DNA from: Maribacter stanieri
Lineage (GTDB): Bacteria; Bacteroidota; Bacteroidia; Flavobacteriales; Flavobacteriaceae
Assembly (NCBI RefSeq): GCF_900112245.1
Contig: NZ_FOYX01000001.1
Location: 1,103,856 to 1,167,855, forward strand
Reading direction: 5' to 3'
Length of the DNA stretch: 64,000 nt
Under the pieces are notes generated by a model. That model saw only the letters and a program-made list of their open reading frames with translations. It was not told the DNA's origin and made no database searches. The first letter of the stretch is position 1. Each line of letters begins with the position of its first letter. Made by a program: the position numbers and the translations under genes. Positions 1-8,417 of this stretch are shown here, piece after piece.

Positions 1-63
1 ATTAAGATTCAGTATGTTATAACCTCAATGTTAATTTAATGTTATGTAATGGTTATCTTAACA

Positions 64-93
64 TTGATTAATTAGGAAATAAATGTATATTTG
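64..93 (+). promoter_or_regulatory. Bacteroidota-type promoter for the MORN-like gene
   Basis: A TTG at 64-66 and a TATATTTG at 86-93 are separated by 19 bp, matching the Bacteroidota sigma-A consensus (TTG, about 19-21 bp, TAnnTTTG). Transcription would start near 100. This rules out an upstream start at 83, which lies inside the promoter, and supports translation from 137. Confidence 0.7.
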
Positions 94-136
94 TAACGTT
101 ACTGTTAAGCAAATTATCAATTTAAAAATATATACT

Positions 137-481
137 ATGAAAAAAATTCTAATTATAGCCGTATTGGCATTGTCTTTTGGAGCATATGCTCAAGTTGATC
201 CAACCTTTGTAAAAGATGGAGAAAAAGTGAAAGCTACTTATTTTCATGCCAATGGGGAGAAATCTCAAGAAGGTTACTTTTTAAACGAAAAGTTAGATGG
301 ACAGTGGAAAATGTTCAATGAAAAAGGAGATAAAATTGCTATGGGTAATTATGAGAACGGTGTTAGAACTGGAAAATGGTTATTCTGGGAAGGTGATGTG
401 AAAAGTGAAGTAAATTTTGACAACAATAAAATAGCTAGCGTTTCTAAAGCAAATTCTAAATCGCCAGTTGTTACTAATTAA
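137..481 (+). CDS. Secreted MORN-repeat-like protein
   Basis: This is a 114-residue protein with a signal peptide over residues 1-18 (Lys-Lys, a hydrophobic core, then a cleavage site near Ala-Gln). The mature part carries two or three repeats of the form YFxANGEKxxEGYF and GxYENGVRTGKW, typical of MORN/YwqK-like repeats (often named toxin-antitoxin YwqK family antitoxin in flavobacteria, without proof of such a role). It should act in the periplasm or at the cell surface, and no function is known. An upstream in-frame ATG at 83 is rejected because it lies inside the promoter. The gene stands alone and ends at a terminator shared with the convergent efflux operon. Confidence 0.75.
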   Translation: MKKILIIAVLALSFGAYAQVDPTFVKDGEKVKATYFHANGEKSQEGYFLNEKLDGQWKMFNEKGDKIAMGNYENGVRTGKWLFWEGDVKSEVNFDNNKIASVSKANSKSPVVTN

Positions 482-501
482 TAAACTCAACTAACTCAAA
501 T

Positions 502-538
502 AAAAAAGCCCGTATCAATTTTGATACGGGCTTTTTTA
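502..538. terminator. Bidirectional intrinsic terminator
   Basis: An 11-bp perfect stem (508-518 with 521-531, GC-rich at its base) is flanked by an A-run at 502-507 and a T-run at 532-537. It can end transcription from both sides, that is, from the small plus-strand gene and from the minus-strand efflux operon that converges on it. Confidence 0.9.
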
Positions 539-561
539 TATTCATTATTGTAAAGGTGCAA

Positions 562-3500
562 TTAGGCAACACCTTCTAGTTGTTCATTACTTTCAGCACT
601 TTTGTTTCCGATGTTACTGAACTTAATTTTAATACGGTACACAATATTAAATAATACCGGAACTATAATTAAAGTCAAGAATGTTGCGACGATTAATCCG
701 AAGATTACCGTCCAAGCCAATGGTCCCCAGAATATAACATTATCACCACCAATATAGATATGGGGATTAAATTCTGAGAATAGGGCAAAGAAATCAATGT
801 TAAGACCTATTGCAAGAGGTATTAAACCTAATACTGTTGTAATCGCGGTCAAAATAACCGGTCTTAATCTAGCCTTACCACCAACAATCATAGAATCTGT
901 TGCATCTTCAATGCTCAATAGATCACTATCTTCCATGCCTAGTCTTAACTTTTTACGGTCAACCAAAATTTGGGTGTAATCTAGCAGAACCACCCCGTTA
1001 TTTACCACAATACCTGCCAATGAGATAATACCCATCATTGTCATCATAATTACGAAAGACCATCCTGTAATCATCAATCCACCAAATACACCGATGAAGC
1101 TTAAGAAAATGGCAATCATTATAATTAACGGTTTTGAAATTCCACCAAATTGAAAGATTAGAATAAGCATAATCAATCCTAAACCAGAGAAGAACGCACC
1201 TACCAAGAATGCCTGTTGTTTTGCTTGTTCTTCTAATTGACCTGTGTAATCAATTTTAACTGTTGTTGGTGTCCCTTCAAAACTATCCATCTCTCTTTGA
1301 ATTTCAGCAACAATAGCACCTGCATCTGTAAAGCCAGGTTTCAATCCGGAGTAAATAGTAACTACACGTTTACCATCACGGTGCTTTATGGCACTAAATC
1401 CTGATGTATTTTTCTCCGTAGCAACAGCAGAAATAGGAATTTCCTTAATCTGACCATTCGCAGGATCTCTAAAAATGATATTCTGATTGAATAAGGCACT
1501 CTTATTATACCTTAAATCTTCATTAAATCTAATGTTGATGTCATAATCCTCACCATCTTCCTTATAAACTCCTGCTTTTTCTCCAAAAATAGAGCGTCTT
1601 AATTGGTTACCAACTTGACCAACGGCAACACCAAGCTCACCTGCTTTCTCACGATCTACAATTACTTGCATTGCTGGTTTACCTTTGTTTACATCAATTT
1701 TTAATTCTTCAATACCAGCTATATTTTTGGTATTAATAAAATTCTTAATGTCTTCTGCAGTGTTGATCAATTCATCATAGTCGTTACCCTCTAACTCAAT
1801 GTTAATAGGGAAACCTGCTGGCGGACCATTGGCATCTTTCTCTACGGATATGGCAACACCAGGATATATACCTTGTAATGCTGCTTGAACACGACCACGA
1901 ATATCTTCGGTATTTAAACCATTACGATATTTATACTCACTAAAGTTTACGGTCACCTTGCCTTTATGTGGCATTTCTGCAGAAGAACCGCCATCTGTAA
2001 GTGGATTACCAGCACCTTCACCAACTACTGAAACAGCAGAAGTCATCATAAAGTTTTCTCCGTCCTTATTTTTGTATTTAGGGTCATCCATTATGGCGTA
2101 CACCTGGTTTTCAACCTCTTTGGTGATTTCGTTGGTTTTCTCTATAGATGTTCCTTCAGGATATTCTACATACACATAAATTTCATTCGGTTTGTTATCC
2201 GGGAAGAATTCAATTTTAGTACGACCGCTACCTACAGACATACCAAATAGCATAAATACACCAATTAACATTAAGAATGTGATACCAAAATACCAGTACA
2301 CGTTACTTCCTCTTAGGGCATGCTTAAGTCGTCTCTCATACCAATTCTCGAAACGAGACATGGTTCTCTTTTGAAATCTTATAGCAGAACCTTTAATAAT
2401 GTATTTATAAGCCCAGAACATAATTCCTGTAAGAATTAGGACAGAACCTAAACCGCGCATAGCACCACCGAAAATTAAAATTAATGTACCTAGAACTCCT
2501 AGAATAACACTCATTCTAATCAATTGCTTAAGAGTAAGCTCCTTTTCATCGGTACTCATGAATTTAGAAACTAACATAGAGTTCATGAATATTGCTACGA
2601 ACAGAGAGGATCCTAATACCACAGAAAGTGTGATAGGGAAGTAAATCATGAATTGTCCAAATATACCTGGCCAAAGACCTAACGGTACAAAGGCAGCAAC
2701 AGTTGTCGCTGTTGATATAATTATTGGGTAGGCTATTTCACCAATACCTTTTTTAGCAGCCTCTGTTCTTGACAACCCTTCGTCCATTAAACGGTATACG
2801 TTTTCCACTACAACAATACCGTTATCCACCAACATACCAAGACCCATGATCATTCCGAAAAGAATCATAGTATTAAGTGTGTACCCAAGCCATGACAGTA
2901 TTACGAAAGACATGAACATGGACATAGGTATGGCGAAACCAACAAATAGTGCATTTCTAAAACCTAAGAAGAACATTAGTACGGTTACCACCAAGATGAT
3001 TCCGAAAATAATATTGTTTACTAAATCATCTACTTGATTTAATGTACGGGTAGATGAATCATTGGCAATAGAAATATTTAAATCTGGCGGAAAGTATTCG
3101 GCTGTTTCTTTCTTTACCAATTCCTTTATTTTATCTGAAGCGGAAATGGAGTTTCTACCAGCTCTTTTTTTCACATCTAGCATCACTACATTTTTCCCGA
3201 ATTCACGAGCATAAGTAGTTTTGTCTTTTGCCTGAAAGTTGATTGTTGCGATGTCTTTTAAATAAACAGCACCATTTTCTGATTTTACAACAAAATTGTT
3301 CAATTCTTTAGGGTCTTCAACTTCACCAAGAATACGAATGGTACGTCTTTGCCCTACGGTTTTTAAATTACCTGCAGACATCGTCATATTACCATTGCTA
3401 ATGGCACTGATAACATCTTGAAAGCTGATTTTTGCAGCCATCATTTTGTAAATGTCAACACCCACTTCAACTTCTAAATCTTGTGCTCCTCTAATATCGG

Positions 3501-4065
3501 CCTGTTTAATTTCAGGAAGATCTTCTACTTCATCTTGTAAGTATTCAGCAAATTCTTTCAGTTTCTCTACAGGGTAGTCACCTGTAAAATTGATGTTCAT
3601 AATTGGAACTTCTTCAGAGAAATTCAAGTCAAAAACATTAGGTTCTACCTTGGCACCATTAAATGTTGGCCAGTCTTCACTTGCCTTCTCACTGTCTACT
3701 TCATCTTTAACCTTTTGTTTTGCTTGTTCAACTGTAATTTCCTCATCAAACTCTACAGTTAAAATGGCATAATCTTCTTGAGACGTAGAGGTTACTTCTA
3801 CTACGTTACTAATATTCTTTAACCTATCTTCTAAAGGATCTGTAATCAGTTTTTCAATATCCTCAGCAGTGTTACCTGGGTACGGTGTGCTAATGTAGAT
3901 TTTGGTCTCTATTATTTCAGGAAAATCTTCTCTGGGCATAGCCATATAGGCGCTAAATCCCAACCAAAGAAAAATGGCTATCATGACATAAATAACCGAA
4001 GGGTTATCAATGGCCCAAGACGATAGACCGAATTCCTTATCGGCGTTCTTTTGTACTTTGCTCAT
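562..4065 (-). CDS. RND family efflux pump, inner-membrane permease
   Basis: The 1167-residue protein is a proton-driven inner-membrane transporter of the AcrB/MdtC (HAE) superfamily, the last gene of a tripartite efflux operon. An N-terminal membrane helix (about 23-43) is followed by the first porter domain, then a helix bundle from about 350. The TM4 signature GLGMLVDNGIVVVEN is at 408-422; it has one Asp (D414) and an Asn where AcrB has a second Asp. The second half repeats the layout and ends with the GIVVNNGVVLLDY motif. Two extra hydrophobic segments (about 515-560) sit between the two halves. There are no Met or His clusters suggesting metal efflux, so a lipophilic or drug-like substrate is more likely. 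The gene starts 6 bp after the adaptor gene. Confidence 0.9.
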   Translation of the reverse strand: MSKVQKNADKEFGLSSWAIDNPSVIYVMIAIFLWLGFSAYMAMPREDFPEIIETKIYISTPYPGNTAEDIEKLITDPLEDRLKNISNVVEVTSTSQEDYAILTVEFDEEITVEQAKQKVKDEVDSEKASEDWPTFNGAKVEPNVFDLNFSEEVPIMNINFTGDYPVEKLKEFAEYLQDEVEDLPEIKQADIRGAQDLEVEVGVDIYKMMAAKISFQDVISAISNGNMTMSAGNLKTVGQRRTIRILGEVEDPKELNNFVVKSENGAVYLKDIATINFQAKDKTTYAREFGKNVVMLDVKKRAGRNSISASDKIKELVKKETAEYFPPDLNISIANDSSTRTLNQVDDLVNNIIFGIILVVTVLMFFLGFRNALFVGFAIPMSMFMSFVILSWLGYTLNTMILFGMIMGLGMLVDNGIVVVENVYRLMDEGLSRTEAAKKGIGEIAYPIIISTATTVAAFVPLGLWPGIFGQFMIYFPITLSVVLGSSLFVAIFMNSMLVSKFMSTDEKELTLKQLIRMSVILGVLGTLILIFGGAMRGLGSVLILTGIMFWAYKYIIKGSAIRFQKRTMSRFENWYERRLKHALRGSNVYWYFGITFLMLIGVFMLFGMSVGSGRTKIEFFPDNKPNEIYVYVEYPEGTSIEKTNEITKEVENQVYAIMDDPKYKNKDGENFMMTSAVSVVGEGAGNPLTDGGSSAEMPHKGKVTVNFSEYKYRNGLNTEDIRGRVQAALQGIYPGVAISVEKDANGPPAGFPINIELEGNDYDELINTAEDIKNFINTKNIAGIEELKIDVNKGKPAMQVIVDREKAGELGVAVGQVGNQLRRSIFGEKAGVYKEDGEDYDINIRFNEDLRYNKSALFNQNIIFRDPANGQIKEIPISAVATEKNTSGFSAIKHRDGKRVVTIYSGLKPGFTDAGAIVAEIQREMDSFEGTPTTVKIDYTGQLEEQAKQQAFLVGAFFSGLGLIMLILIFQFGGISKPLIIMIAIFLSFIGVFGGLMITGWSFVIMMTMMGIISLAGIVVNNGVVLLDYTQILVDRKKLRLGMEDSDLLSIEDATDSMIVGGKARLRPVILTAITTVLGLIPLAIGLNIDFFALFSEFNPHIYIGGDNVIFWGPLAWTVIFGLIVATFLTLIIVPVLFNIVYRIKIKFSNIGNKSAESNEQLEGVA

Positions 4066-4071
4066 CGATCT

Positions 4072-5238
4072 TTATTTTTTTATTTTAACTTTTTGACCAT
4101 CTTTAACACTTCTTGCCCCTTCTTTGATAATATGATTTCCGTCCTCTAAACCAGATAAGACTTCTATATTGGCACCTTGTGTTTTTCCTGTGGAAATGAT
4201 TACTCTTTTTACGATAGATTCACCATCGGCATTTGGCTCTTCCGCAACAAAAACATACTGTTCTCCATCAGCATTCTCAGATATTATACTGGTTGGTATA
4301 AGTATTGCATCTTCACTAGTATAGTCGTTGATGTTAACTTTAGCACTTAAGTTCGGTTTTATCTTACCTTCTTTGTTAGGAACTGCAATTTCAGCTTCAA
4401 AAGATCTATTTGAAGGATTAATGAAGTTGCCTGTTTCTCTAATTTTAGAAACAATGCTGTCACCTAAAACTGGAAAATAAACTACGGCTTCTTTCCCTTT
4501 TGCAACACTACCTAAATATGATTCTGGTACTTCTACTTCAATGTACATGTCTGATAAATTTACAATACGAAAAACCTCAGAACCTTGCCCTGGAGCCACT
4601 ACGGTTCCTTGATCTTTAATAACTTTATCTATAATACCTGAAAATGGTGCTCTTATAGTAGATTTTCCTAATTGACTTTGTGTTTGAGAAACCATATTTT
4701 CAGAAGCTTCGTAATTGGTCTTAGCCTGTAGATATTGAATCTCTGAACCAATGTTCTGGTTCCATAAACGCTCTTGGCGCTCAAAAGTAGTTTTGGCTAA
4801 AGCTGCTTGTGATTTTAATTGACTTAATTGACTTGACATACCGCCATCATCGATAGTAGCTAAAATTTGACCTTTAGATACTTTATCGCCCTCTTTAACA
4901 TATACTTTTTGAAGTGTACCTGCCATTTCTGGGTAAATTAGAACATTCTGTTTTGTACTAACATCACCTTGTAATTCTAGATAATGATTAAATAGCTCTT
5001 TTTTAGCGGTCAATGTATTAACCAACGGCAACTTTTCTTCATTTCCTAAAACTGCAATTGCAGAGTCTAATGATTTTAGTTGTGTTTCAATTAGTTTTTG
5101 TTGAGCTGTGATTTCGTTCTTTTTGGCTCTAATGGCTTCAAGATTCTGCTGCTCAATAATTTCATTTACCGATTGCTCTCCTCCGCCACAAGAAAATAGG
5201 CCGATGCTTGCAATTAATAATACTAGTATTTTTTTCAT
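4072..5238 (-). CDS. Efflux RND transporter periplasmic adaptor (membrane fusion protein, lipoprotein)
   Basis: This 388-residue HlyD/AcrA-type adaptor links the RND permease to the TolC channel. The first 16 residues form a lipoprotein signal peptide with lipobox LFSC (Cys17), so it should be anchored by lipid in a membrane. A coiled-coil hairpin over about 30-75 and 130-185 is interrupted by the lipoyl-like strand YPEMAGTLQKVYVKEGDKVSK; the second lipoyl half is STIRAPFSGIIDKV. Beta-barrel and membrane-proximal domains follow. The order within the operon, outer channel then adaptor then permease, is the usual one for Bacteroidota. Confidence 0.9.
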   Translation of the reverse strand: MKKILVLLIASIGLFSCGGGEQSVNEIIEQQNLEAIRAKKNEITAQQKLIETQLKSLDSAIAVLGNEEKLPLVNTLTAKKELFNHYLELQGDVSTKQNVLIYPEMAGTLQKVYVKEGDKVSKGQILATIDDGGMSSQLSQLKSQAALAKTTFERQERLWNQNIGSEIQYLQAKTNYEASENMVSQTQSQLGKSTIRAPFSGIIDKVIKDQGTVVAPGQGSEVFRIVNLSDMYIEVEVPESYLGSVAKGKEAVVYFPVLGDSIVSKIRETGNFINPSNRSFEAEIAVPNKEGKIKPNLSAKVNINDYTSEDAILIPTSIISENADGEQYVFVAEEPNADGESIVKRVIISTGKTQGANIEVLSGLEDGNHIIKEGARSVKDGQKVKIKK

Positions 5239-5263
5239 GATTGTATTTTTAATGATTGATTGT

Positions 5264-6604
5264 TTAGGCTTTCGTATTTAAAATAATTTCCAATTCGGTT
5301 TTTTTGTTGATGACCTCTACCATAGACTGTAAGAACTCTTGTTGAGTGGCATACAATTGAGTTTGCGCTTGTCTTAGCTCAAAACTGGTAGCAAGACCTT
5401 CCTTGTATTTTATTTGATTTTTATTTTCAATACGCTCAGATAACATGAGATTTTGTTTTGCTGTTTCATAATTATCGATGGCTAGCGTATAGTTGTTCTT
5501 TGCGTTTTCTAACTGCAATCTAATTTGTTGTTCAGCTTCGGTTAGTTGCGTTTTCGCCTTTTCTAAAGCAATTTTTGCACGCTGAGTAGAAGCACTCCTT
5601 TTAAAAGAGCTGAAAATAGGAATGCTAAGATCAAACCCTAAAATAGAAGAGTCAAACCATTGTTGGTCACTGCTCAGAAAATCAAAATCGTTTGAATATG
5701 CGGAGCTACCGTAATTAACAAAGGCATTTAATGTTGGTAGTGCACGGCTTCTTGCCAACTTCCATTCAAAAAAACGTTGTTCGTTTAAATTTTCAGCTAG
5801 CTTATAATCAACATTGTCGTTAATATTAAAATCTGTACCGAGAATACTTAAATCCATCTTAGATAGCGTTAAGTCTTCTAACTCTTCTTGCAATTGTGTT
5901 GGGGCATTCAAATCTAGACCCATGCTAACATTTAGCATTTGTAGCGTAATCTGCTTAAGTCTAATTGCATTTTGTAATTGATTTTCTATAGACGAAAGCG
6001 TAATTTGAAGTTGATCTACGCTCTCTTCTTCTCCTAGTCCATTTTCATACAGCTTAGAAGTTTCATATAGATTCTTTTCAAGTGTAGCTTTGTTTTTCTC
6101 CAAGATTTCAACACTTTCTTCTGCTAACAGTACATTGCCGTATGCTTCAACAACTTGTTTTCTAACATCTAATTCTGTTTTTTCCTTGTTGTTAGCACTA
6201 TAGCTTAAGAATGCTTTTGTCGCTTGAACACCAACGATATATGATCCATCAAAAATTTGTTGGGTTAAGGTTGCGGTTGCTGTAGCTGACTGCGGTTGAG
6301 AGAATACAACTGGTATAAATTCCCCCGCTGCACCACCTGCAAGTTCGGCAGGTAGTAAAGACACTGGTTGTTTCAATTGGTTTTGATAGCTAATAGCACC
6401 GTTTACCTGAGGTAAACCACTTGCTATGGTTTCCCATTTCTGTTTTTGTGCATCTATAATATCCCTATCTGCATTTATGGCGGCATAGTTATTTTCTAAC
6501 GCAAATTGTATAGCCTCTTCGAGTGTAAAACTATTGGCTTGCTCTTGTGAATACCCCAAGCTAATGCTTAGAAAGGTAATGAGTATTAAGAATTGATTTC
6601 GCAT
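5264..6604 (-). CDS. TolC family outer-membrane efflux channel
   Basis: The 446-residue protein has a cleavable signal peptide (residues 1-19, ending near SLGYSQ) and two related alpha-helical halves of the OEP type, each containing a beta-hairpin. One example of the repeated helix pattern is the segment around KAKTQLTEAEQQIRLQ and its neighbour NYETAKQNLMLSE. It forms the outer-membrane exit duct for the RND pump encoded next to it. Its ATG directly abuts the stop codon of the upstream tetR-type gene (no intervening bases), so translation is probably coupled. Confidence 0.9.
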   Translation of the reverse strand: MRNQFLILITFLSISLGYSQEQANSFTLEEAIQFALENNYAAINADRDIIDAQKQKWETIASGLPQVNGAISYQNQLKQPVSLLPAELAGGAAGEFIPVVFSQPQSATATATLTQQIFDGSYIVGVQATKAFLSYSANNKEKTELDVRKQVVEAYGNVLLAEESVEILEKNKATLEKNLYETSKLYENGLGEEESVDQLQITLSSIENQLQNAIRLKQITLQMLNVSMGLDLNAPTQLQEELEDLTLSKMDLSILGTDFNINDNVDYKLAENLNEQRFFEWKLARSRALPTLNAFVNYGSSAYSNDFDFLSSDQQWFDSSILGFDLSIPIFSSFKRSASTQRAKIALEKAKTQLTEAEQQIRLQLENAKNNYTLAIDNYETAKQNLMLSERIENKNQIKYKEGLATSFELRQAQTQLYATQQEFLQSMVEVINKKTELEIILNTKA

Positions 6605-7210
6605 TTATTCTTGATTTGAATTGATGATTTTATTTAAAATTGCTTTGCCTTTTGGGGTGACGATACCTCTAATGTGGTATTCTAAAAAAGAGTCCATTAA
6701 TTTTCCTATCGGAAATTGTTCTAACGGAAACATGTTTTGGTCCTTAATACTATTAAGACCGGTAAAATATATTCGAGCAACAAACTCCGGATTTATATTA
6801 TCTCTAAACAAGCCTTGTTTTAAACCACCTTCAACATTCAATAATATGCATTTATGCATTTTTTCGAATTGCATTAGCTTCAGGTTTTTATGAATTTTCG
6901 GATAGTATTTCATTAATTGGTACTGTGGAGAGCTCTTTTCATCATTTAAATGAGACATTACATACTTTTTTATCTCATACAATTCTTCAATAGCGTTTTT
7001 CTCCATCGCTATAATTAAGTCAATACCATTGCTTAAATCACAGAACTTATTCATTACGCAATCTTCTACTAACGAAGTCTTATTACTGTACTCGCTGTAA
7101 ATGGTTTTTTTAGACATGCCAATTTCATTGGCAATATCGTCCATGGTAATACTCTTAAAACCACGTTCTAAGAAAAGCTGTGAAGCTGTATCCCTAATTT
7201 TTTCTTTCAT
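6605..7210 (-). CDS. TetR family regulator of the efflux operon
   Basis: The 201-residue protein has the TetR N-terminal helix-turn-helix, with IRDTASQLFLERGFKSITM followed by the recognition region IANEIGMSKKTIYSEYSNK at about 26-44. The helical C-terminal part should bind a ligand but is not diagnostic. It is the first gene of the operon tetR-tolC-MFP-RND. A perfect inverted repeat overlaps its own promoter just upstream, so it probably represses the whole operon, including itself, until a pump substrate releases it. The predicted transcript start lies only a few bases before the ATG, so the mRNA could be nearly leaderless. Confidence 0.85.
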   Translation of the reverse strand: MKEKIRDTASQLFLERGFKSITMDDIANEIGMSKKTIYSEYSNKTSLVEDCVMNKFCDLSNGIDLIIAMEKNAIEELYEIKKYVMSHLNDEKSSPQYQLMKYYPKIHKNLKLMQFEKMHKCILLNVEGGLKQGLFRDNINPEFVARIYFTGLNSIKDQNMFPLEQFPIGKLMDSFLEYHIRGIVTPKGKAILNKIINSNQE

Positions 7211-7218
7211 AACGGCTG

Positions 7219-7259
7219 CAAATATACATCAGGAAACTTTAGAAACTACAAAAGTTTCC
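7219..7259 (-). promoter_or_regulatory. Efflux operon promoter with overlapping TetR operator
   Basis: Read on the minus strand, TTTG at 7252-7249 and TATATTTG at 7226-7219 are 22 bp apart and form a Bacteroidota-type promoter. A perfect 9-bp inverted repeat (GGAAACTTT at 7232-7240, AAAGTTTCC at 7251-7259, 10-bp spacer) lies over the -33 element and the spacer. That is the expected position for a repressor site blocking RNA polymerase. Assignment to the TetR product is inference from position. Confidence 0.65.
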
Positions 7260-7333
7260 AAAGTTTTACAATTTTTTAATGTTGACTATCACTTAATTAC
7301 AAACTTTTAATAGTATATTTTGTGCTCAATCGA

Positions 7334-7762
7334 TTAAGAGGCAGGGTTTTCACTGCTTTTTTTAGTGTTTAATTTATCAACATAATTTTTATAGGATTGT
7401 TCTCCTTCAGCTTGCCAAAATTCATCGTAATGTTTCCATTGAGAAAAATCCTTCCTCGTTGTAGAGCATACATTTACTCTATTTTTATTTTTGGATTTCT
7501 TGCCTTTACTACGACCATCTCCACCGCCACCACCAAAACCAAAAATGATTTTAGATAATAGAAGTATTCCAAGTGCTTTCCAATAATCAATTTGCGGTAG
7601 TCCAAATAAATCTGGCATTAACCAGTTCCATAAGCGCATAACTATATAGCCTACTAAGAATGCTATACATATGCCAAGTATGATATAACCTAGAATTTTG
7701 AATGCTTTATAAACATAAAATTTAACTGTGTTCTCCATGTTTTTTTCAATTTTAGATTTCAT
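7334..7762 (-). CDS. Small membrane protein with glycine run, coupled to ECF sigma factor
   Basis: About 142 residues. The start is uncertain: ATG at 7762 overlaps the sigma gene by 11 bp, while ATG at 7738 gives a 134-residue protein starting 14 bp after the sigma stop. One long membrane segment (ILGYIILGICIAFLVGYIVM) leads into RLWNWLMPDLFGLPQIDYW, a second hydrophobic stretch (ALGILLLSKIIFGF) and a five-glycine run. A basic, Lys-rich C-terminal region ends with WxxYDEFWxAEGEQSY. I recognise the WNWLMP-x-LFGLP signature as recurring in small uncharacterised proteins encoded after sigma factors. The overlap suggests a regulatory partner, possibly an anti-sigma factor, but that is inference. 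Confidence 0.65.
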   Translation of the reverse strand: MKSKIEKNMENTVKFYVYKAFKILGYIILGICIAFLVGYIVMRLWNWLMPDLFGLPQIDYWKALGILLLSKIIFGFGGGGGDGRSKGKKSKNKNRVNVCSTTRKDFSQWKHYDEFWQAEGEQSYKNYVDKLNTKKSSENPAS

Positions 7763-8306
7763 AAGTATGTTTTTTAATGTTTTGTATTTCAATATCTTTT
7801 AATAGAATAGACAATGCCCTGTGTCTTCTAGACATCAATGTACCTTGAGGTATGCCTGTTTCTTCCGAAATTTCTTTATAGCTATAATTTTCAAAATCGA
7901 CAGCTATAATAATATCTCTATATGCTGGTTTTAAATTGGAAATTGCAGATTGTAACTTTTTCCGAATATTATCGGAGTATTCTTGTGAAGAATTATCATA
8001 AAAATTTTGGGTAAAGTCTATCCAAAGGTTTTCTAATTCATCTTGATTATCAAGACGTTTTTTCTTGGATCGCAGTATATCTGTAATTTTATTTTTAACT
8101 GCGTTGTACACAAAACCACCAATATTATGAATAGGTAAGGCATCAATTGGTCTTGAGAAAATACGTAACGCAACTTCTTGGATTATATCTTCGGCGTCAC
8201 TTTCTGAAGTTTGTTTAATTTTAGATTGAACATAGCGCTTAAGGGAGCTATACTCTTCTTCAAAAAAACTGTTCAGGTTATTATTATTTTGTTGGTTGGA
8301 TGCCAT
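7752..8306 (-). CDS. RNA polymerase sigma factor, ECF/sigma-70 family
   Basis: The 184-residue protein has sigma region 2 (about 13-80, with SESDAEDIIQEVALRIFSRP for core binding and -10 recognition). Region 4 is at about 120-175 (AYRDIIIAVDFENYSYKEI, then a helix-turn-helix around EETGIPQGTLMSRRHRAL). The first ATG, at 8306, starts MASNQQNNNN; an in-frame TTG lies five codons upstream at 8321. Target promoters cannot be read from the window. The only gene that is obviously linked is the small membrane protein whose start overlaps its end. Confidence 0.85.
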   Translation of the reverse strand: MASNQQNNNNLNSFFEEEYSSLKRYVQSKIKQTSESDAEDIIQEVALRIFSRPIDALPIHNIGGFVYNAVKNKITDILRSKKKRLDNQDELENLWIDFTQNFYDNSSQEYSDNIRKKLQSAISNLKPAYRDIIIAVDFENYSYKEISEETGIPQGTLMSRRHRALSILLKDIEIQNIKKHTYEI

Positions 8307-8417
8307 CCAAAGGTTTTTCAATTGGTCTTCATTAATAAAGACGAGAATTTTGAAGGCTATTGCATTTTGGGGAAATTTTTTAATTTTTTTTCACCTTTTC
8401 AGAAAAGTAAAGGTTTT

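Noticed and set aside
83-136. Earlier ATG that would add 18 residues to the MORN-like protein
   Set aside because: The stretch contains the -7 promoter box, and the signal peptide starts at the ATG at 137.
8393-8414. Hairpin just after the membrane-anchored FG-GAP gene
   Set aside because: A T-run follows only on the plus strand, where no gene ends; on the minus strand it has no terminator shape.
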